Source: Chelydra serpentina (lineage: Eukaryota > Chordata > Testudines > Chelydridae). From it: DNA of 64,000 nucleotides. The notes under the pieces are model-generated. The model searched no databases, was not told where the DNA came from, and saw only the letters and a list, made by a program, of their open reading frames with translations. How positions within the stretch are numbered: position 1 is the stretch's first letter; the number at the start of each line of letters is the position of its first letter. Positions 54,281-64,000 of this stretch are shown in pieces. A program made the position numbers and the translations under genes. The DNA lies in the NCBI GenBank assembly GCA_037349315.1, contig JBAIAC010000008.1, positions 33,888,001 to 33,952,000 on the forward strand, written 5' to 3'.

Positions 54281-56158
54281 GATGACTGGAGGATACTAAT
54301 GTGAAGCCAATTTTTTAAAATGGTTCCAGAGGTGATCCTGAAAATTACAGGCCAGTAAGCCTAACTTCTGTACCAGGCAAATTGGTTGAAACTATAGTAA
54401 AAAATAGAATTACCAGACATGTAAATGAACATGATTTGTTGGGGAAGAATTAACACGGCCTTTGTAAAGGGAAATCATGCCTCACCAATCTATTAAAATT
54501 CTTTCAGGAGGTCAACTAACATGTGCCCTGTGTTCCAGTGGCTATAGTAGACTTAGACTTTCAGAAAGCCTTTGAAAAGGTCCCTCACAAAAGGTTCACA
54601 ATCCAGATGGAAGAGCATATTGAGTGGGGTCCTTCAGAGAGCTGTCCTGGGTCTGATTCTATTCAATATCTTCATAAATGATCTGGATGATTCCATAGAG
54701 AGTACTCTTATAAAGTTTTTGGATGATACCAAACTGGGAGGGGTTTGAAGAACTTTGGAGAACAGAATTAGGGCTTGGTTACACTTGCAAGTAAAAGTGC
54801 ATTAAAGCATCCCCGGGCGCCCTAACTCCCGACCCATCCATACTGGCAAGGCGCTTAGAGCGCCTGGACTCTGCAGCTGGAACGCTCCTGGTAATCCACC
54901 ACCACGAGAAGCATAACGCTTGCTGCGCCTCGGCTGAAATTCCTGGGCATCAGTGTGAATGAGGTGTTGCATTACTGAGCTCTGATTGACCTCCGGAAAC
55001 ATCCCATAATCCCCTTAAGTCAAGTGGCCACTCTTGTCATTGTTTTGAACTCGGCTATAGGAATGCAGATATGCCCTTTCAAAGCTCCGTTTCTGACAGC
55101 TGGCATGCTTATCTGCTCCGGGACAAAGCAACCATTACTGAGGAATGCTGCTTGCTTTGAGTGAATGAGAGAGAGGTGGGAGGGGGTTAGGGGGGTTGGC
55201 TGCTGTCTGAAATTACAAGACAGCATGCTGACACACTCTCAGCACCCCAAAAACCCACTCTCTCTCCCCCCACATACACACACACACTCCCTGTCACACT
55301 CCACCCCACCCCCCTGCATTTGAAAAGCACGTTGCAGCCACTTGCACGCTGGGATAGCCACCACAATGCACTGCTCTTTGTGGCATTGCAAGAGCTGCTA
55401 ATGTGGCCATGACAGTGCACTTCCAGCTGAGAGTGTAAACACACAGCAGCGTTTTCCCTGCTGCGGTCCCCGAAAGCTGGTTTAACTCCCAGCGCTTTAC
55501 AACTGCAAGTGTAGCCATGCCCTTAGAATTCAAAATGCTCTTGACAAACTGGAGAAATGGTCTGAAATAGGATGAAATTCTATAAGGACAAATGCAAAGT
55601 ATTACACTTACGAAAGAATAATCAATCGCATAAATACAAAATGGGAAATGACTGCCTAGGAAAGAGTACTGCAGAAAAATATTTGGGGGTTACAAACTAA
55701 AAATGTCAACAACATAACACTGTTGCCAAAAAAGTGAACAGCAGGAGTGTTGTAAGCAAGACACAAGAAGTAATTCTTCCGCTGTACTCAGCACGGATAT
55801 CATGTCAGCTGGAGTAGTGGTTCCAATTCTGGGCACCATGCTTTGGGAAAGGGGGCAAATTGGAGAAAGTCCAGAGGAGAGCAATAAAAAATTATTAAAA
55901 GTCTAGAAAACATGACCTATGAGGAAAGATTGAAAAAAATGGGTTGGTTTAGTCTGTAGTAGAGAAGACTGGGGGGAGACATGATAACAGTCTTCAAGTT
56001 TGTAAAAGGTTGTTATAAAGAGGAGCATGACAAATTGTTCTCCTTATCCACCGAGGACAGGACAAGAAGTAATGTTCTTAAACTGCAGCAGGAAATTTAG
56101 GTTAAACATTAGGAAAAACTTCCTGTCAGCATAGTTAAGCCCTGAACAAATTATCTAG
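54281..56158 (+). pseudogene. CR1 copy B reverse-transcriptase relic
   Basis: Conserved RT blocks survive in shifting frames: [34 protein letters not shown] (Asp-containing block), and FLDDTKLGG where the younger CR1 has FADDTKLGG; the catalytic Asp pair is retained. The frame on either side of the hAT at 54771 joins correctly once that insertion is disregarded. Multiple stops and indels. Confidence 0.75.
54771..55522. mobile_element. Non-autonomous hAT-type element nested in CR1 B
   Basis: A 752-bp element starts GGGCTTGGTTACACTTGCAA and ends ACTGCAAGTGTAGCCATGCCC, an imperfect inverted pair. ACAGAATT and TTAGAATT flank it (AGAATT shared), fitting an 8-bp target duplication with two changes. 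Internal sequence includes a CGCTTAGAGCGCC-rich left part and CAGCGCTTTACA near the right. No coding region is apparent. Confidence 0.8.
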
Positions 56159-56160
56159 AG

Positions 56161-56942
56161 CAGCGGTTCTCAAACTTTAACAACCCAAGGACCCCCATTT
56201 GGATTTTAAATTTTTCGGGGACCCCCAAGTCTCCCTGCTAAGCCCTTGCTCCACCCCTTCTTTGATACTCTGCCCCTGTCCTGCCCCTTCCCCAAGCCAG
56301 GCCCCCACTCACTCCATCTCTCCTCCATCTGTCACTCGGTCTCCCTCACCCTCACTCACCTTCACGAGGCTGTGGCAGGGGGCTGGGATGCAGGAGGGGG
56401 TGTGGGGCTCTGGGAGGGAGTTTGGGTGATGGAGAGGGCTCAGGGCTGGGGCAGGAGTGTGGGGTGTGGGAGAGGGTGAGGAGTGCAGGCTGTGGAGGGA
56501 GTTTGGGTGCTGGAGGGGGCTCTGGGCTGGGGCAGGAGGTTGGGGTGCAGGAGGAGGGGAGGGGGGCAGCACTTACCTTGGGCAGCTCCCAAAAGTGACA
56601 AGCACATCCCTCTGGCAGCAGTTCCTAGGTGGGGGCCAGGGGGTCTCTATGCGCTGCTCCTGCCCACATGCACCACCCCCACAGTTCCCATTGGCCACAG
56701 TTTCCAGCCAATGGGAGCTGCGGAGTCAGTGCTCAGGGTGGGGGCAGTGTGTGGAGAATCCCCCTGCCCCCTCTGGGCCGAAGGGACATGCTGGCAGCTT
56801 CTGGGAGTGGTGCGGAGCTGTTCCCTGGCATGAAGGAGGCACTGGGAGGGAGGGGGAGGAGTTGATCAGCTGGACTGGCGGACTCTCTGGAGTACCCTTA
56901 GGGATCCCCAGGGGTCTGCGGACCCCAGTTTGACAAATGCTG
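56161..56942. mobile_element. Non-autonomous hAT element nested in CR1 B
   Basis: A 782-bp element starts CAGCGGTTCTCAAACTTTAA and ends CCCCAGTTTGACAAATGCTG; ATCTAGAG and ACCTAGGG flank it. The interior has purine-biased tandem-like sequence (GGGAGAGGGTGAGG..) and a CAGTTCCCATTGGCC / GCCAATGGGAGCTG core that also occurs in the hATs at 12804 and 17371. Long frames inside reflect composition. Confidence 0.85.
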
Positions 56943-57047
56943 ACCTAGGGAATTTGTGGAATCTCTCTCATTGGGGTTTTTTATGAATAGATTAGACAAA
57001 CCCCTGTCAGGGATGGTCTAGATAATACTTATTCCTGCCTCAGTGCA

Positions 57048-57155
57048 GGAAGAGGCCTATTAAGGTCTATCAAGACCTTTTTCTCTATCAGGAAGAGTCC
57101 TATCAAGGTCTGTCTTCTCTTCTCTATCAGGAAGAGACCTATCAAGGTCTCTTCC
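57048..57155 (+). repeat. 39-bp tandem repeat in CR1 B 3' UTR
   Basis: CTCTATCAGGAAGAG.CCTAT and CAAGGTCT recur with a 39-bp period (57083, 57122), preceded by a diverged unit at about 57048. Expansion of the CR1 segment just before its terminal octamer. Confidence 0.85.
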
Positions 57156-57247
57156 AGTCCTACATTACTATGATTCCATAACCCTGTATATATTTACAAA
57201 CATGGCTGGGTAGGGCTGTGGTTATAAAAATCTCTTTTTATGTATTA

Positions 57248-57552
57248 GGCTACGTCCACACTACCCGCCCGATTCGGCGGGTAGTGATCGATGTTCTGGG
57301 ATCGATTTATCGCGTCTCATCTAGACGCGATAAATCGATCCCAGAACCGCTCCCCGTCAACACCGGAACTCCAGCTCGGCGAGCGGAGGAAGCGCTGTCG
57401 ACGGGGGAGCCTGCCTGCTGCCGTGTGGACCGGGGTAAGTACTTTTAAAAATCGATCTAAGATACTCAACTTCAGCTACATTATTCACGTAGCTGAAGTT
57501 GCATATCTTAGATCGATCCCCCTCCCACCCTCCCTCCACTGTGGACCAGCCC
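57248..57552. mobile_element. PIF/Harbinger MITE with 25-bp perfect hairpin
   Basis: A 305-bp element begins GGCTACGTCCACACTACCCG and ends CACTGTGGACCAGCC, flanked by TTA (57245-57247) and TCA. It shares ATCTAAGATACTCAACTTCA-type blocks and the TTTATCGCGTCT hairpin with the MITEs at 35186 and 43900. Confidence 0.88.
57293..57347. repeat. Perfect 25-bp stem with 5-base loop
   Basis: Left arm 57293-57317 (GTTCTGGGATCGATTTATCG..) is exactly complementary to 57323-57347; loop CATCT. Confidence 0.97.
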
Positions 57553-58149
57553 TCAGAGAAGGAAAATCAGAAAACAACGCTAGGAAGTTCATGCCCTGTA
57601 TGGATGTGTGATGAGACACTTTTAGGAGAAGAGGTGTGCAGCTATACTTGCATGTAACAATCACAGAAATTATTCCTGTAATATACTAATATGTTTTAAA
57701 TATTTAATTTTAGAATTGTAGTATTGTTCCATTCACTTTAAACATTTCTAGGAAGAGATCCTCAGTTTTCCCATCACCTCAATCTGCCAGCTTCATCCTG
57801 GCGTGTCAAGCTACCACATTCAAATCCTACCTAATGGCTTGCTTCCTTTGTGATGCCTTCCAGGAGTGAATGAAACCATATATTAACCATGTGTTGATTT
57901 CAATGGAGCTACATTGATTTGCACTAGCTGAGATGCTTATTCTTTCGTCTCATCTTCCTGATGGATCCTGTCTTCTCCGTTTCTGTCTTTCAGATACAAA
58001 TTTTCAACTCAAATGTTATTTCCTTCTTAACATACAGATGTGAAAGCTGAAAATCCACCAAAAGTAAAGACAGTCATCTGAATGACTGTGTAAGTAAATA
58101 CCTTAGAAAATACTAAGTGTTAAATGGAATGAATTTATAACAAACGCCG
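57553..58149. other. Unassigned DNA
   Basis: No gene or termini recognised. Confidence 0.5.
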
Positions 58150-58520
58150 AGATTCATCAGAGAGTTCATCAAAATGATCCAGAAAAGAAGATGAAAATTT
58201 CTGGAACATGTATTAAGAATGAAGCCAGAGTGTCTGCCATGGCAAGTGTGCCACTGGTCAGCTGGAGGAACACGCAAAAGGGGCCAATTGAAAGAATCTT
58301 TCAAATGCTATTGGAGAGGGAAAACTTATTGAACTTAACATACAGAACATGCAAAGAGTGGCCCAGGATAGAAAGGATGGAGGAGCCTTGTTGGTGCCCC
58401 AAGCAATTTCTGATGGCACAGAAAGGATTCCAATTTAGATAATAAGACCTCTGGAACAGGGAATATCTTCATTTGCTTCATCTTGTATAGTGCTGAGCAT
58501 ATTGTTGGTGCTCAATAAAC
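58150..58520 (+). pseudogene. Possible C-terminal fragment of a LINE reverse transcriptase ORF
   Basis: In one frame (with stops) the plus strand near 58350-58430 reads AKSGPG*KGWRSLVGAPSN, resembling the AQDR..WR.LV motif at the C-terminus of several LINE polyproteins. Downstream (58492-58515) GTGCTGAGCATATTGTTGGT GCTCAATAAA resembles a retroposon tail. Evidence is thin. Confidence 0.3.
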
Positions 58521-60598
58521 AATAAATAGCCAATAATAGCAAGTCCGTAACTGTAAAAAGCATGTTTGTAATATTTAAACTCTCAAATGACGTGTATTTG
58601 AATAGAATTAATAAAGATCTACTATTGTCTAAAATCATTTTACACATATCACTTCTAATAAGTCATTTAAACCCTTTCTTCTATGGTGGTGTCTATGTAG
58701 CTGTATGAAGCAGCAGACTGGTTTGAATGGAGTACTATCAGTGGTATCATTGATAGCAGAGGGACACTTATACAGGGTAACTGGCATTTATTGCCATGAA
58801 AGAATTCAAAGTTAGGTTTTAGTGTAAACCAAACCTGCCATATTTTAAGAAGAGTTATTGTGGAATCATGATTATATGATGTGAGCTACTCCTAGAATTC
58901 TTTAGAAGCTATATTTAAAAGACAAAACTCTATATCTGGCCTCAGTATATGGTTTTTATTTGAAAGGCTACAGTTGGCAGTTTGGCATATATGTCTAATT
59001 AGAGCCTACAGAAAATAAATTATAAGGCCTCCTCTTCTGGTTTTGCATTTCTCCTCATGTATGTTTGTGCCATATTTAATCATTCCAGGGATATGAATAG
59101 AACAACATCATGGAAGCTGTTTGTAACTTATTTTTCCAATATAGACAAAAAAGGAATTGATTCTCTATCCCTTTAAATGAGATACCATAAAACAAGGGAA
59201 ATCTAGAAAAAATTTAGCTTCAAGCAATAAAATAAATGATCTGACAAATGTAATTGCCCGCAGAATGGAGTAGAATGTCTGGATCTTTTGAGTAATAGCA
59301 AGCAGAAATCTATTCCTCATGACCTCGTACTTTTGTATGGAGCCAGTAGTAATTAAAACAAAGCCTGTATCTTTTAAGTGGTCCAGATTCAATAACAGAT
59401 GAGGTATTTTGGCCATTTGTGTGGGTACAGAACTGCTGTTAAATTTTGGTCCCTGACAATAACATAATTTAATTCAGTGTAGGCAATATCATCACACAGA
59501 ACCACAGTTTTTTACCAGTCGTGGTGGGTCTAATGAAGCACCTGTTGAAATCAGAGGCAAAGCTCCTGTTGACTTTAATGGCTATAGGATCAGCCTTTAC
59601 ATTTGTTAAAAGTCTAACTGACTCTCTTCTCACATGTGCCATACACACATAATCACACATACTGGGCCACCAGTGACATCCTCTTGAGCAAAATTCAGCT
59701 CTGGTGAAAACATGATTCCATTGAAGTTAATGGAACTACACTTGTGATTAAGGAGTATTTGAGAGAGTAAAAATATTCCCGATTGGGTCCTAAGGTAACA
59801 AAACCCTCTAACGCTTGAAAAGTCTCTACCCATAAATATAATTCAGCCTCATTTTAAAGGTGCTAAAATTTGCTCTATGGAGAACAGAAGCAAGGAATGA
59901 TGCAATGCACATGCAGCCAGAAAACAGAAACAATTGATGCACATTAACTTGGCTGGGCATGAAGTTATGAGCTTGGGTTGATCCTAATATTGATTATCAT
60001 TTTTATTTTGTTGCTAGTTGGGAAATACCTCAGAGGTGGTTGGGTCACAAGACCTCCATTCCCCAAAGCACAGGGTGGACATAGTGTTTCTGAAGTGATG
60101 AAACTCCTTTTCCTCACCTTCATGTGACATAGCAAGCCCAAATTCAAGGTGTGCTTTTGCCTTTTTCCCAAAAAACATTTTAGACGTATCATTTCATAGC
60201 GGGACAACAGTAGATGTTACCATGAGGAGATACTTAACTAAATACACTAATAGCAATGATTTATGAATTTATACATTGGTGAGGGCATGCTGCATTGTTT
60301 ACAGGGGCTGTAACAGTTAGAGGTGATGTCTGCACTGTGTACCCTGGAAAAGACGTGCTGTCGTGTTGCCCGTGAGTGGTGCCTTTTGGACAGCAATGCA
60401 CATTAGTAACACACCACCTACAGAGCATGGCTTTGTGTAGGGGCACAGCCAGATGAAGCTGACCTACCCCTCGTATGCTCCTTCAGGAAAACCATATTGT
60501 AACAGGCTGGAGGCATATAATGTCATACAGTTCGAGGCAGTTTTATTTTGAGTGTGCATCCAGGAACATCTGGGACTGGGTCCTTAAGGACAGTAAAA
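58521..60598. other. AT-rich DNA, nothing identified
   Basis: About 2 kb with no gene or termini recognised. Confidence 0.5.
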
Positions 60599-60600
60599 AC

Positions 60601-60793
60601 AATGAGGAGTCCTTGTGGCACCTTAGAGAAAAATTTATTTGGGCATAAGCTTTCGTGGGCTAAAACCCACTTCGTCAGATGCATGTAGTGGAAAATAAAG
60701 CTTATGCCCAAATAAATGTGTTAGTCTCTAAGGTGCCACAAGGACTCCTCATTCTTTTGGTGAATACAGGCTAACATGGCTACCACTCTGAAA
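60601..60793. mobile_element. Penelope-like element tails in inverted arrangement
   Basis: AATGAGGAGTCCTTGTGGCA.. (60601 on) and its reverse complement ..AGGACTCCTCATT (ending 60753) bracket ATTTATTTGGGCATAAGCTT and its partner, giving two tails head to head; the right one continues GGTGAATACAGGCTAACATG GCTACCACTCTGAAA. I recognise these as Penelope-like retroelement ends; inverted or complex tail arrangements are usual in that group. No RT or GIY-YIG sequence is present. Confidence 0.5.
60641..60684 (-). ncRNA. Hammerhead-ribozyme-like core in Penelope tail
   Basis: Minus-strand order: CTGACGA (60678-60672), a 5-bp stem GTGGG..CCCAC with loop TTTTAG, then GAAA (60654-60651), then GC-TTAT-GC. 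This is the CUGANGA / stem II / GAAA arrangement of hammerhead ribozymes, which are known in Penelope-like elements. An extra A lies between CUGANGA and stem II, and the position before the expected cleavage site (GCC rather than GCU) weakens it, so this copy is probably inactive. Confidence 0.4.
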
Positions 60794-61129
60794 TGTAAGG
60801 ACAGCGGTACTATAGTATCTACCACGTTGACTAGGCTGCTGATATGCTGTGTCATCTGCCCTGCACTCTTAGGTGCTAGGTTCAGTGGATATAGCAGGAC
60901 TAGGAAGGCATGGTGGCTTGTTCATGTCTTTAATGACACAGCTGAACGCATTTCATACTTTTTGGTCTTTTGAAGGAAACCCGACATTTTCTGATGAAAA
61001 CAAATCTCTTCACAAAATTTTCCATTTAAGAGAAAAGCAATTTTACATGAAAAAATGGCTTAGTGGAAATCATCTAGCTCTGCTCCTTACAAAGCACTGT
61101 TCCTAACAGCCATTAGATCATATGCCTGT
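60794..61129. other. Unassigned DNA
   Basis: Nothing recognised. Confidence 0.5.
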
Positions 61130-61340
61130 GTTCAGTTTCATACTGTGCCACACACTTTGTGTATGACTGTATTGGCAAGTCACTTAGTCTCTTTCTGTGC
61201 CTGAGTTTCTTGTCTGTAAAAGTGGGATAACAGTACTTTCCCACCTCACAATGGTATTATGAAGATAAATTCTTTAAAAACTGAGAGTCTTTCAGCTACT
61301 ACAGCAATAGGGGCCATATGAGTACCTTAGAAAGATAGAT
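61130..61340 (+). repeat. MIR-like SINE
   Basis: TTGGCAAGTCACTTAGTCTC, TGTGCCTGAGTTTCTTGTCT GTAAAAGTGGGATAA and TAGAAAGATAGATAA in this order match the conserved MIR core and 3' region on the plus strand. Confidence 0.75.
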
Positions 61341-61451
61341 AACAGCAACTATAATAATCAAACACACTGAAATCTGGGACTATACAAGAGATATTAATAC
61401 TAGAACTAATAAAGAATTTCCTTTCTTTTACTCACTTAAAAATTTGCTAAT

Positions 61452-61812
61452 TGTCAGTGACCGGGACAAATTGTTCCTAGTGGATGGAGCAGGTGTCAAT
61501 AGCCATGTGTCCAAGCCCAGGGTCAGAACTGGAGTCCGAGGCTAGAGCTAAAGTCAGAAATCAGAGCTGAGGGTCAGAACTAGGTTACCTAGAGAAAGGA
61601 AAAGAAGGGGCAGGCCTGGGTCCAAGGCAGGAGCTATTACAGCCATGGGTGAATGCTTTGAGCAGTTGTTGAACTGCTGCTGGGCTTAAGAGCTGGTCTG
61701 CTGACTTTTCCACCCAATCAGGCAATATACCAATTAAGCAGCATACTACAGGCCAGCTGTGCTGTTAAGGTTGCCTGGAGACTGGCTTTGCTGCAGGCCC
61801 TGCTTCCTGACA
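61452..61812 (-). mobile_element. 3' LTR of the chromovirus
   Basis: On the minus strand it begins TGTCAGGAAGCAGGGCCTGC at 61812 and ends GTCACTGACA at 61452. Its first half matches the solo LTR at 31089-31506. A pyrimidine-rich CTGACCC..CTGA stretch occupies the 3' half. Confidence 0.65.
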
Positions 61813-61849
61813 GTATTTCCCTCCCCAGCCTTGCCCAAGGGCACCTCGG

Positions 61850-63060
61850 TTTCTCGACATGCTTCCTGCGGAATTCTCGCAACAGGTCTGGAGCATGAAT
61901 GTTTTCTACTGGTTTCCAAGACCACTTGTCCAGACAGGAGCCTTCCCCATCCACCAGGTTCTGGAGCCTTTCCCTAGCTTGCTGAGAATTGAGAATTCAG
62001 TGGTCCAAGCACTCCTCCTGTCCATGGACTGTTATGGGCAGTGGTGGTGGGTTGGAGCAGTTTGGGTAAGGGTTCTCAGGGTAGGTCTTTAAAAGTGAGA
62101 TGTGAAAATGGGTGGATCTTCTAGGATTCAGGCAGCTGTAGACTAAAGGCCACTGGCATCACCTGTTATCTTGAAGGGGCCAGTTATTGGTAGTCTAGTT
62201 TGGCAGATGGGCAGCTTGATCTAAGATTCTGGGCAGAGTGTCACACCTTGTCCTCTATGGCCAGATTGTGGGCAGCCTGACGGTCTTGGTCCACATGGTA
62301 AGTATAGGCTTCTTTGGAAGACTGCAAGTGTTCCTTGAGCTGCTGTTGCACCTAGTAGATGGAAGGTTGACTCTGCAGCAACCAATACTGGAGAAATCAT
62401 AGATAAGTCTGGGTGGAGAGGAGGGTGAAAGCCATAGTTTGCAAAGAATGGACTATCTTGGGTCAAGACATGGATTGCATTGTTATATGTGAATTCAGCA
62501 TAGCACAGCAGGGGGAACCAGACAGCCAGGTGGCAACTCAGAAAGCAGCGAAGATACTTCTCCAACATTTTATTTACTTTCTCTGTTTGTCCATTAGTCT
62601 GCAGTTGATAGGTAGAAAAAGTGAGGGACTCAATGCCAAGGAGTCTGAGATATTCCCTCCAGAATTAGGAGATGAACTGGGGCCCCCAGTCCAATACAAT
62701 GCCTGTCAGTAATCCATGGTAGCAGAAGACATTTTCCAGGAAGATCTATGTGGTAGGCACAGTACAGAATGAGATGAAGTGTGCCATCTTTGTTAAGAGG
62801 TGGACAGCAACCAGGATTACTTAGTGTCCCTCTGAGTGTGGCAGTTCTACAACAAAGTCCATTGAGATAGCAGACCATGGAAGAGGTGGTGTGGGAAGAG
62901 GCTGGAGGACACTTATGGGCTTTGATTATGTGTTCTTGATATGGGCACAGAGGTTGCAGGACCTTGTGTAATCTTTTATGTAAGCTCATGGGCTGGTCAG
63001 CAGAAACTCCTCAAGACTAGATTCCAGGTCTTAAACTAGCCAAAATGATCTGCAAGCTGT
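61850..63060 (-). pseudogene. Chromovirus integrase with chromodomain (degenerate)
   Basis: Reading the minus strand: RSCNLCAHIKN (CxxC of the finger, about 62960), core with SMDFVVELPHSEGH (Asp), LVAVHLLTKMAHFI, HGLLTGIVLDWGPQF (Asp), QLQTNGQTEKVNKMLEKYLR (Glu), AEFTYNNAIH and SPFFANYGFHP; all three acidic residues survive although stops interrupt. After an IKLPICQT..GPFKIT domain comes the chromodomain LVDGEGSCLDKWSWKPVENI followed by HAPDLLREF, which in relatives binds modified histone H3. The tail GREILSGSR leads to the LTR. Confidence 0.8.
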
Positions 63061-64000
63061 GAATTGTGACATAGTTCAATACCTGAGGCCAGGGCTGGCC
63101 TTAGGGAAAATGGTGCCCTGGACAAACTTGTATTTTGGTGTCCCTGGCCTGCACTGCTTTCTTGGTCTCCCCCACATTGCCCTGGGACCCTCATGCCTCC
63201 CTCTCCACCCCTACCCCCATTAGCCATAGCCCCCTGCTACCTCACTGGCCCCTGCTGCTCCCCACCTATCTCCCCTGGCCCCTGCTGCCTCCCCACTCAT
63301 CCCTCTCTTTACCTCTGGCTCATACTGCCTTCGTTGGCTCCTCTCCCAACCCCCACATCATCCCCGTCCCCACTGCCTCCCTCCACCCCCATTGCTGCGG
63401 AAGGTTGGGGCTGTGGAAGGATCCTCTTCATCCTACCCTAGCGTCCGGCCTTCCTCAACTCCCATCCCACCTCAGCCTGTGTCTCTTGTTCTCCTGCAAC
63501 AGCCCTGCACCTTTGCCCTTTGGGAACCCTAGGGAAGGACCAGGGAAGCAAGTTGAGGAAGGGTGGGAAGGAGTGGGAGAGTGTAGTAGGGGATGGGAGT
63601 TGAGGGATGTGGAGGGGAGAAGTGGTCGGATGGGGGATGGAGGTGAGAGGGAAGAGGAAGATAGCACTCTGCCACAATTGCCTGGCTTTTTATGGCCCTC
63701 CCTCTTGTGAACAGGGCTCTGGCAAAAGCGTAAAGGCGTCAACCCCATGCGCCACCCATGCGTGCCAAGTGATTGGCTGTTGGAGATCGTGCTGTGGAGG
63801 GGCCGGGTCTGGGAAAAGCCATGCCCTCCCCCTTCCAGGGACACCCTCAGCTCTACCCTGGTCATGGCAGTCCTGCTTGATGTCCCAGTCCTGCCTGTGC
63901 TGTGAAGCCTCCAGTGTCATCCAGCTGAAGCATATCGAGAGACAAATCTGGGGGCAGTGTGGGGACCAGGACTGTGTCCTGCTCCTTGCCTCCTGACCAT
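63061..64000. other. Pyrimidine-rich unassigned sequence, possible repeat
   Basis: From CAGGGCTGGCCTTAGGG (about 63091) to the window end the plus strand is C/T rich (CCCCTGCTGCCTCCCC..). The start resembles a hAT-type terminus but no partner end is in the window. Long frames on both strands are compositional and have no domain. Confidence 0.4.

Larger units (their letters stand above)
54246..57180 (+). mobile_element. Old CR1 copy B with two nested hAT insertions
   Basis: Plus-strand CR1 5'-truncated in RT: begins near PDDWRIL (54281), with [16 protein letters not shown] (about 54338), [34 protein letters not shown] and FLDDTKLGG (about 54716). Interrupted by hAT 54771-55522; resumes RIQNALDKLEKW (55525). 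C-terminal part about 55600-56158, then hAT 56161-56942, then ORF end, 3' UTR with an expanded 39-bp repeat and an end at TATGATTCCATA (about 57180). Confidence 0.8.
61452..63060 (-). mobile_element. Sushi-type chromovirus (Ty3/gypsy) 3' part
   Basis: Minus-strand reading from 63060: integrase zinc finger, catalytic core, C-terminal domain, chromodomain, polypurine tract (GGGGAGGGAAATAC just before 61812), and 3' LTR 61452-61812. RT and RNase H would lie further right but are absent, replaced at about 63061 by unrelated sequence. Many stops. This is a third gypsy lineage, distinct from those at 1-3534 and 3535-5440. Confidence 0.82.

Noticed and set aside
56199..56933. Long plus-strand proteins rich in Gly/Trp/Ser/Pro
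   Set aside because: They lie wholly inside a GC-rich hAT MITE and show compositional bias only.
63135..63996. 191-residue and overlapping proteins at the window end
   Set aside because: Pyrimidine-rich sequence gives long frames on both strands; Pro/Leu/Ser composition and no domain.

Overview
The window looks like vertebrate, and specifically reptilian, DNA. Chelonian is the best guess and crocodilian is possible. The signature is a very high density of CR1 LINEs ending in the octamer ATTCTATG or in the 'AAGAACATAAGAA..GGCC' type of 3' end, MIR-like SINEs, several Ty3/gypsy lineages, Penelope-like tails, PIF/Harbinger elements with their MITEs, and palindromic non-autonomous hAT elements. 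I see no convincing multi-exon host gene, rRNA or tRNA. No database search was possible; family names rest on motifs, termini and target-site duplications (TSDs) visible in the sequence.

Layout. 1-3534: 3' part of a Ty3/gypsy element whose pol has integrase BEFORE reverse transcriptase (Gmr1-like order), with its 3' LTR; its outer end breaks into the integrase C-terminus of a second, reverse-oriented gypsy element (3535-5440) that has the usual RT-RNase H-integrase order. 5441-9761: mostly unassigned AT-rich DNA. 9786-12437: a young 5'-truncated CR1 with a perfect 24-bp TSD and one nonsense codon between the endonuclease and RT parts. 12.8-19.0 kb: palindromic hAT MITEs, CR1 fragments, MIR and Harbinger MITEs. 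21.0-21.7 kb: a solo LTR. 22.3-22.8 kb: an unexplained 26-bp perfect inverted repeat. 24-25 kb: hAT MITE, Penelope tail and CR1 remnants. 26148-27790: a giant inverted-repeat hAT derivative carrying transposase C-termini in both arms. 31.1-31.5 kb: a solo sushi-type LTR. 34.3-39.4 kb: a nearly full-length old CR1 (ORF1 with esterase-like domain plus ORF2) with three later insertions. 43.4-46.2 kb: CR1, MIR, hAT and Mariner-like nests. 47872-51546: a well-preserved PIF/Harbinger element with convergent MYB-partner and DDE transposase genes. 52.6-57.2 kb: nested CR1s and hATs, including a CR1 tail about 99% identical to the one at 9.8 kb. 57.2-57.6 kb: Harbinger MITE with a perfect 25-bp hairpin. 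60.6-60.8 kb: Penelope-like tail pair with a hammerhead-like core. 61452-63060: a reverse-oriented sushi-type chromovirus (integrase, chromodomain, polypurine tract, LTR). 63.1-64.0 kb: pyrimidine-rich unassigned DNA.

How the parts relate. This is an archive of nested transposition rather than a cooperating gene set. The Harbinger element at 47.9 kb carries both proteins used by that superfamily, and four MITEs with related GTCTACACTA termini and 3-bp target duplications (14.7, 35.2, 43.9, 57.2 kb) are plausible dependants. The most unusual items are the integrase-first gypsy element, the inverted-duplication hAT, the compensatory hairpin in the Harbinger MITEs, the core shared among hAT families with different ends, and the unassigned 26-bp inverted repeat.
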